Assembly: GCA_036554605.1 (NCBI GenBank)
Contig: DATBMY010000160.1
Span: 1 to 28,872 of the forward strand
DNA from: DATBMY01 sp036554605
GTDB lineage: Bacteria; Acidobacteriota; Blastocatellia; UBA7656
Direction of reading: 5' to 3'
DNA: 28,872 nt
A program made the position numbers and the translations under genes. Of this stretch, positions 23,859 through 28,872 are shown in pieces. Each line of letters opens with the position of its first letter. The first letter of the stretch is position 1. The notes under the pieces were generated by a model. It made no database searches. It saw only the letters and a program-made list of their open reading frames with translations, and was not told the DNA's origin.

Positions 23859-23887
23859 AGAATACATCATAGCATTCACCGCATCAA
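23859..23887 (-). promoter_or_regulatory. Promoter of the flavoprotein-PEGA/TPR operon
   Basis: Read on the minus strand: TTGATG (23882-23887), a 17-base spacer and TATTCT (23859-23864). The predicted start near 23852 leaves a leader of about 26 bases. Confidence 0.65.
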
Positions 23888-23969
23888 CAGGGCTGAAGTT
23901 GCCAATATTTCCGGCTTGGAGGGGGCCGCAAGGCAAAGAGGAATATGAAAAAACGGAGGCATTACCGAG

Positions 23970-24677
23970 TTACAAAGCTTCGTTAAATTTATAACCGACA
24001 CCCCAGACCGTCAGGATATACTTCGGTTTTTTGGGATTCTCTTCAATCTTGGTCCTCAGCCTGTTAACGTGGGGATCGATATTACGCTTATAACCTTCAT
24101 ATGCGGTATCCCATATGACATTCAAAAGGTCCTGGCGCGAATAAACATAACCCGGTGTAGAGGCAAGCAGCTTGAGAATATTGAATTCAATCGGCGTGAG
24201 AGACGCATCCTTACCGCCGATCTTAACCGTGTGACGATCCAGGTCTATTTCGAGATCGCCCAGGTGCAAGACTTTAGTCTCCAGCTGTGGCTGCGCATCC
24301 GCCGACCTTTTCAGCAGGGACTGAAGCCGCAATTCAAGCTCAAGCGGGCTGAACGGCTTTGCGAGATAATCATCCGCGCCGAAAGAGAACCCGGTGACCT
24401 TATCCTCTATGCTTGCCCTCTCGGTAAGCATAATGATCGGGACTTGCACACCTTTTTCTCTCAATAGTTGGCAGAGCTTGAAACCATCAATCCCGGGCAT
24501 TACTACGTCGAGGATGATCACATTAGGCGATGAGGAAAGTCCTTTATCAAGTCCTTGAATGCCATCAGACGCTTCGACGACATCATACCCCTTCTCTTTC
24601 AAATAATCCGCTACCGTTGTGCGGATCGATTTATTGTCGTCAACTATAAGAACTCGTTTACCGGAAATAACAGGCAT
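23970..24677 (-). CDS. OmpR/PhoB-family response regulator
   Basis: The 235-residue regulator has a receiver domain (7-122) with Asp57 (IILDVVMPGIDG) and Lys107 (YLAKPFSPLEL), and a winged-helix effector domain (about 135-232: LTPIEFNILKLLASTPGYVYSR and the ILTVWGVGYKF hairpin). No kinase is adjacent, so its partner is elsewhere. It begins 41 bases after dnaN on the same strand, so it could be read from the dnaA-dnaN unit. No Shine-Dalgarno is seen at the ATG. Its receiver resembles the RpaA/RpaB-like regulators by eye, without further proof. Confidence 0.92.
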   Translation of the reverse strand: MPVISGKRVLIVDDNKSIRTTVADYLKEKGYDVVEASDGIQGLDKGLSSSPNVIILDVVMPGIDGFKLCQLLREKGVQVPIIMLTERASIEDKVTGFSFGADDYLAKPFSPLELELRLQSLLKRSADAQPQLETKVLHLGDLEIDLDRHTVKIGGKDASLTPIEFNILKLLASTPGYVYSRQDLLNVIWDTAYEGYKRNIDPHVNRLRTKIEENPKKPKYILTVWGVGYKFNEAL

Positions 24678-24718
24678 CTCTGTTTAGGTGTCGATCGATC
24701 CCGCTTAGCCTTTCAAAT

Positions 24719-25840
24719 CTAGATTAGTCGCATTGGCATTACGACGTACCTATAATCATACCCTTCGTTTTCTGATGGCCGCAATAGCGCCGGGCTTTGC
24801 TCATCCTTGAACTCAAAAGTCACCTGTTCGGTTCCAACCACGCCGAGGAAATCTGAAAGGTATTGAGCATTAAAGCCGATACTGAGACTATCGCCGGTGT
24901 AATCAACAGGGATGACTTCTCGGGCCTCGCCGACATCTGCGCTCTGCGAGCTTATATTCAACTTTCCATCGCTCAGGTCGAACTTCACACCATGGCTGCG
25001 CTCGTCCGCCATCAATGCGGCTCGCCTAATAGCCTGGGATATTCTGTCCGAGTTGAGTGGAACAAGCTTGTCGTTATTCTTAGGTAAGACAAGCTCATAA
25101 TTTGGGAATTGACCCGCAAGAACCCTCGATGCAAGCCTGCGATGCCCGACGCGAAAATACAGATGATTATCATCCTTAGAAAAGACAAGGCTTTCTTCGT
25201 CTCCCGCCGTAAGCTTTAAGAGCTCCGTAAGCGCTTTCTTGGGAATGATAACTCGCAACTGCTCAAAACCTTCAGGTAGCTCATCCTTCTCGATTGCCGC
25301 TCCCGCAAGAGCCAGCCGGTGTCCATCAGTAGCTACCATCTGCAATTGTCCTTCGGTGAGCTGCAACAAGGAGCCGTTTAGAGCATAACGAGACTCTTCC
25401 TGTGTTATAGCATAGATTGTCCGACTGATCAGGTTATGCATTACAGCGCAGGGTATGATCAACCCACCCTGATCGATTTGCGGAGTTGATGGAAAGTGCT
25501 CCTTTGCCTGGCCAACTAGCTTAAACTCGGATGAACCGCAGACAATACGTACCCAGTCATTATCCTCTTTTGAGATAGTAATCTCTGAATCAGGAAGGTA
25601 TCGAACGATATCGAATATCTTTTTTGCCTGTAATACGACCGCTCCGGGCTGTGAGACATCCGCGGTACACTCGGTCTCCAACGAAACATCCAGATCGGTT
25701 GCTACAAAGGATATTAATGACTCGTTAAATGTCTCAAGCAGTACATTTGACAGAATCGGGATAGTATTCTTTTTTTCAACAACCCCCTGAAGGAGGTTTA
25801 GCTCCCGCAGTAATGAGTTCTTGCTTATGGAGAATTTCAT
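24719..25840 (-). CDS. dnaN: DNA polymerase III beta sliding clamp
   Basis: The 373-residue protein is the processivity ring of DNA polymerase III. Features include the N-terminal MKFSISKNSLLRELNLLQGVVEKK region with the IPILSNVLLE strand, the central ATDGHRLA stretch and the C-terminal YRYVVMPMRLI that forms the clamp-binding surface. Three clamp domains of about 120 residues are expected from the length. The ATG is preceded by AAGG eight bases away. It follows dnaA at 277 bases, in a gap that carries DnaA-box-like sites. Confidence 0.97.
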   Translation of the reverse strand: MKFSISKNSLLRELNLLQGVVEKKNTIPILSNVLLETFNESLISFVATDLDVSLETECTADVSQPGAVVLQAKKIFDIVRYLPDSEITISKEDNDWVRIVCGSSEFKLVGQAKEHFPSTPQIDQGGLIIPCAVMHNLISRTIYAITQEESRYALNGSLLQLTEGQLQMVATDGHRLALAGAAIEKDELPEGFEQLRVIIPKKALTELLKLTAGDEESLVFSKDDNHLYFRVGHRRLASRVLAGQFPNYELVLPKNNDKLVPLNSDRISQAIRRAALMADERSHGVKFDLSDGKLNISSQSADVGEAREVIPVDYTGDSLSIGFNAQYLSDFLGVVGTEQVTFEFKDEQSPALLRPSENEGYDYRYVVMPMRLI

Positions 25841-25911
25841 CTTCTTACCTTTCTCAGGTTTCAGGTGCTATTCCTGATGCTCTTAAATCATCCAAGCACA
25901 CGGATCATGAA

Positions 25912-26161
25912 TGTTGGAAACAGGATCTGTGGAAAAATCCGGATCTCTAACTAAGTAATTACAAACATTGAACAAATCGCTCTTCTTTGCTGTGAAAAAG
26001 CCTGTTGAAAACATGTGAAAAACCCTATCCCATCTATAACCTTTTACCCAAGTTGGAGAAAGAACAGCAGGTTTCGCAAAAGATCCTTAGAGACAATATG
26101 TGGAAAAGCACGTTAAGCTATTTCAATTCAGCAATTAAACTGTTGATAAGCCTGTGGAAAA
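25912..26161. other. Candidate replication origin with DnaA-box-like array
   Basis: In the dnaA-dnaN gap, running slightly into the dnaA end, sites resembling the DnaA box TGTGGATAA occur in one orientation: TGTGGAAAA at 25928-25936, 26099-26107 and 26153-26161, TGTTGATAA at 26141-26149, and weaker TGTTGAAAA (26003-26011), TGTGAAAAA (26014-26022) and TGTTGGAAA (25912-25920). The surroundings are A+T-rich. The repeated GAAAA ending suggests a lineage-specific box. Confidence 0.6.
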
Positions 26162-27527
26162 CGGCGTCCTTCTCAAATAACTCAGCTATTTTGTTGATGC
26201 TATGCAGCACCGTAGTATGGTGTTTACCGCCAAATTCCCTCCCGATCTCGGGCAAACTTGCTTTTGTAAGCGACTTACACAAATACATGGCAACCTGTCG
26301 CGGAACAGCGATACTTCGAGAGTTGTTCTTTGATTTTAGATCGGAGACTTTCAACCCGTAATGCCCGGCGACGGTCTTTTGAATCAGCTCTATGGATATA
26401 CCCTCTGTTTCTTCATCTATAATGTTCTTAAGAACTTCCTGTGCCAGGTCTAAGCCTATCTGTAGTCCTTTTAGGGAGGCATAAGCAACAAGTCTGACTA
26501 AAGAACCCTCTAATTCCCGGATATTTGATTTAATCTTGCTGGCAATGAAAAGTGCCACATTATCCGGCAGATCGATCTTCTCTATCTCAGCCTTCCGTTT
26601 AAGTATGGCAACCTTGGTTTCCAAGTCAGGGGGTTGTATATCGGCGATCAGCCCCCACTCGAATCTAGAATGAAGCCGTTCTTCAAGCGTGGGGATCTCT
26701 CTTGGAGGGCAATCACTCGATATAACTATCTGTTTTTGTGAATCATATAGTGCATTAAATGTATGAAAGAACTCTTCTTGAGTTCTTTCTTTCCCTGCCA
26801 GGAACTGAATATCGTCCATCAGTAGTACATCTATATTTCTGTATTTTTCCCTGAAAGTTATCGTTTTGTCATACCGGATAGCGTTTATAAGTTCGTTCAT
26901 GAATTTTTCCGAAGATATGTATGTTAGTCTTAAATTACCATTTCTTGATTTTATAGAGTGTCCTATGGCGTGCATCAAATGTGTCTTACCGAGTCCCACA
27001 CCCCCATATATATATAGAGGATTATAGGTTTTAGATGGCATATCTACTACTGCAAGGGCCGCGGCGTGGGCAAACTGATTGCAAGAACCGACTACGAAGG
27101 TATCAAAGGTGTATTTAGGGTTTAAGGGCAACTCAACCAATTCGATTTCAATTAGCCTGCCGATCCCAAAGTTGCTCACTTCCTGGTTTAAAGGTGTGGG
27201 TCTAGCCGGACGCGGAAGCGGTTCATTGAGTATATTTGCAGCTGATTCGTTTGTCAGCTTAGACTCTTCTACCCGAAAGCTCAGGGTGAATGTCTCCAGG
27301 TTTAATTCCTGTAGCGACTCTTCTATGACATCAAAATAATTGCTCGTGATCCAATCCCGAAAAATCTCGTTCGGGACTTTCAAATAAATAGTCGAGTCTT
27401 CCTGAATCGCAGATGATATAGGCTTAAACCAGGTATTAAAACTTTGATGATTCACTCTTTTCGAGATTGCAAGGAGTATTGAAGAAAGCAGGTCAATCTG
27501 TGTCCTTGAAGTAGTCAAGCTCGTCAC
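26118..27527 (-). CDS. dnaA: Chromosomal replication initiator DnaA
   Basis: The 469-residue initiator has domain I (about 8-85), a short linker, an AAA+ domain (about 135-355) with Walker A GGVGLGKT (175-182) and Walker B LLMDD (235-239), the sensor region around IREL-EGSL, and the DNA-binding domain IV (about 375-469) with EIGREFGGKHHTTVLHSI (427-444). It starts with GTG after a weak GAGAAG, and a promoter TTGTAT-18-TATAAA lies just upstream. The AAA+ and box-binding residues appear intact. The gene ends inside the DnaA-box-like array that precedes dnaN. Confidence 0.97.
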   Translation of the reverse strand: MTSLTTSRTQIDLLSSILLAISKRVNHQSFNTWFKPISSAIQEDSTIYLKVPNEIFRDWITSNYFDVIEESLQELNLETFTLSFRVEESKLTNESAANILNEPLPRPARPTPLNQEVSNFGIGRLIEIELVELPLNPKYTFDTFVVGSCNQFAHAAALAVVDMPSKTYNPLYIYGGVGLGKTHLMHAIGHSIKSRNGNLRLTYISSEKFMNELINAIRYDKTITFREKYRNIDVLLMDDIQFLAGKERTQEEFFHTFNALYDSQKQIVISSDCPPREIPTLEERLHSRFEWGLIADIQPPDLETKVAILKRKAEIEKIDLPDNVALFIASKIKSNIRELEGSLVRLVAYASLKGLQIGLDLAQEVLKNIIDEETEGISIELIQKTVAGHYGLKVSDLKSKNNSRSIAVPRQVAMYLCKSLTKASLPEIGREFGGKHHTTVLHSINKIAELFEKDAVFHRLINSLIAELK

Positions 27528-27555
27528 CTTCTCTCAGTAAGAATTCTAGAGGTAT

Positions 27556-27585
27556 TTTATAATGAGTTCATTCCTTGAAATACAA
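27556..27585 (-). promoter_or_regulatory. dnaA promoter
   Basis: Read on the minus strand: TTGTAT (27580-27585), an 18-base spacer and TATAAA (27556-27561), about 28 bases ahead of the GTG start. Confidence 0.6.
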
Positions 27586-27835
27586 ATTGCTACTTGCTTG
27601 AGAACCTTCGCGAAATCCACCAGATTAATACGAGCTAAAACATGTATCCACAGAACTTAGATGATTAACAATAATTCAGGCTTATAAAGAAGCTAGCCAA
27701 CATTACCACAATAACAACCCCTTTGCAACTTTATCCTCCTGAATTCCGCACAAATATCCAGACAGGTTAAATGCTGCACATAAACCATTTACATGTTGAG
27801 CAGGTATCGAAGGACTGAGTCCTTTAGACAGGCGA
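27586..27835. other. A+T-rich intergenic region between atpC and dnaA
   Basis: No gene is visible. It contains one site close to the DnaA box, GTATCCACA (27644-27652, one mismatch to TTATCCACA), several looser TATCC matches and A+T-rich stretches. It could take part in dnaA autoregulation or be a second lobe of a bipartite origin. Confidence 0.4.
27810..27824. repeat. Short palindrome after atpC sharing a core with 11528-11540
   Basis: AAGGACT (27810-27816) and AGTCCTT (27818-27824) are perfectly complementary around one central base. The 13-base core CGAAGGACTGAGT (27808-27820) is identical to part of the hairpin at 11522-11571. It lies 12 bases beyond the atpC stop and may mark the end of the atp transcript. 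Confidence 0.55.
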
Positions 27836-28255
27836 TTACCGATTTCTTTCTGCTATCTGTAATTCAATTGAGGCTCTCTCAAGTTCTATGGTAGCTCTTT
27901 CTATGTCTCCGTCTGGTTCGGCAAGCACTTTTTGTAGCTGTTTTTCAGCTTTATCTTTTGTTTGCAGAGCTTTAGCAATATCGATATCTTGCGGTCGAGT
28001 AGCTTTATTTGCCATTACAATGACGTGATCAGGATTGACTTCCACAAAACCTTCGCTAATTGCGACCTGGCCTTTTTCCGATCCTATATGATATGTGAGA
28101 AGGCCTGCTGGCTTTAGTTGCGAGATCAATTCGGTATGCCCAGGAAGTATCCCTAATTCTCCATCTAGGCCAGGTATCTCAACACTATCAACGTCTAGTT
28201 CAAAAACCTTCCGCTCAGGAGTAACGATCTCTAAATGTATCTTCTCTGGCATCAC
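27836..28255 (-). CDS. atpC: ATP synthase F1 epsilon subunit
   Basis: The 139-residue subunit of the F1 central stalk has the N-terminal beta-sandwich (about 1-86: MPEKIHLEIVTPERKVFE, the IPGLDGELGILPGHTELIS loop and GFVEVNPDHVIVMAN) and a C-terminal helical hairpin (about 90-139) that can inhibit ATP hydrolysis. The IPGxxGExGILPGH loop is diagnostic. GGGAGAG lies just upstream of the ATG. It starts 23 bases after atpD, the usual order at the end of an atp operon. Confidence 0.97.
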   Translation of the reverse strand: MMPEKIHLEIVTPERKVFELDVDSVEIPGLDGELGILPGHTELISQLKPAGLLTYHIGSEKGQVAISEGFVEVNPDHVIVMANKATRPQDIDIAKALQTKDKAEKQLQKVLAEPDGDIERATIELERASIELQIAERNR

Positions 28256-28278
28256 TCTCTCCCGACCAGCAAATCTAC

Positions 28279-28872
28279 CTACATGCTATTTGCTTTCTCT
28301 ATTGCCTCATCTATCGTTCCTACCATATGAAATGCTTGTTCTGGCAAATCATCATACTTGCCTGAGATTAGTTCCTTGAAGCTGCGCACAGTCTCCTCCA
28401 ATGAGACAAATCTACCTTCCAACCCGGTAAATTGCTGGGCTACGTGAAACGGCTGTGACAAAAACCGCTGTATCTTCCTTGCCCTCGCGACTGTGAGTTT
28501 ATCCTCTTCGGATAATTCGTCAATCCCCAGGATTGCTATTATATCCTGCAAATCTTTATATCGTTGGAGTATCCGCTTTACATCCTGTGCAACTTCGTAA
28601 TGCTCTTCTCCTACAATCCTCGGATCAAGTATGCGTGATGTCGAGGCGAGTGGATCAACTGCGGGATATATTCCCAGCTCCGCGATCTGACGTGAGAGAG
28701 CGGTCACCGCATCAAGATGCGCAAATGTAGTAGCTGGAGCCGGATCTGTATAATCATCTGCCGGCACATAAATAGCCTGTACGGACGTTATCGATCCCTT
28801 TTTCGTCGACGTGATTCTCTCTTGTAATTCTCCCATCTCCGTAGCAAGTGTTGGCTGGTAGCCGACAGCTGA
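28279..28872 (-). CDS. atpD: ATP synthase F1 beta subunit, C-terminal part (cut by window edge)
   Basis: The frame is open to the right edge and reads SAVGYQPTLATEMG directly into the rest, so the start and the P-loop half lie outside the window. The visible ~197 residues include the catalytic-site region GSITSVQAIYVPADDYTDPAP and HLDAVTALSR, then DIIAILGIDELSEED, whose DELSEED sequence contacts the gamma subunit, and FLSQPFHVAQQFTG. About 40% of a typical ~475-residue beta subunit is present and nothing in it is broken. Confidence 0.97.
   Translation of the reverse strand, partial: SAVGYQPTLATEMGELQERITSTKKGSITSVQAIYVPADDYTDPAPATTFAHLDAVTALSRQIAELGIYPAVDPLASTSRILDPRIVGEEHYEVAQDVKRILQRYKDLQDIIAILGIDELSEEDKLTVARARKIQRFLSQPFHVAQQFTGLEGRFVSLEETVRSFKELISGKYDDLPEQAFHMVGTIDEAIEKANSM

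Overview
The window looks like a chromosomal replication-origin neighbourhood of an Acidobacteriota bacterium, most likely class Blastocatellia. This is an inference: the gene content (a secreted S8 protease with GMLLGD hexad repeats, a probable DUF6599 protein, a PEGA/TPR membrane protein, a TPR protein with a Fis-type helix-turn-helix) fits that group, but no rRNA is present to confirm it. No tRNA, rRNA, insertion sequence, prophage or CRISPR array was found. By eye the left ~22 kb is GC-rich, while the dnaA/dnaN/atp end is clearly richer in A+T.

Layout. 36-3784 (minus strand): a subtilisin-like protease with C-terminal hexapeptide repeats, a membrane-anchored SRPBCC protein and a DUF2461 protein. 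4014-7953 (plus strand): a secreted protein with four DUF5666 repeats, a secreted protein made of two exact-register cysteine-containing repeats, a PflX-like radical SAM protein, and a 51-residue zinc-ribbon protein that is probably translated from a leaderless mRNA. 8023-13501: a small Gly/Lys-rich protein, a TPR protein ending in a Fis-type HTH, an NtrC-type sigma-54 activator, a probable DUF6599 membrane protein and a zinc-ribbon/PH-domain membrane protein.

13635-17350 is the most striking part. A near-consensus promoter is followed by a leader with the hallmark GGGGAGTAG of the yybP-ykoY manganese riboswitch, then a textbook intrinsic terminator, then htpX, a tiny PGPGW/DUF454-like membrane protein, a TFIIB-type zinc-ribbon protein, a TerC-family metal exporter and miaA. 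TerC is a classical target of this riboswitch class. Here a membrane metalloprotease lies first in the controlled transcript, which suggests a Mn-responsive module coupling metal export with membrane-protein quality control.

17470-20799 (plus strand): a LytS/YehU-type histidine kinase overlapping its LytTR response regulator by four bases, then an HD-domain phosphohydrolase with its own promoter and terminator. 21016-28872 (minus strand): reading in the direction of transcription, the end of atpD (cut by the window edge), atpC, dnaA, dnaN, an OmpR-type response regulator, a YpdA-like flavoprotein and a PEGA/TPR membrane protein. The dnaA-dnaN gap carries a run of similarly oriented DnaA-box-like sites and is the best oriC candidate.
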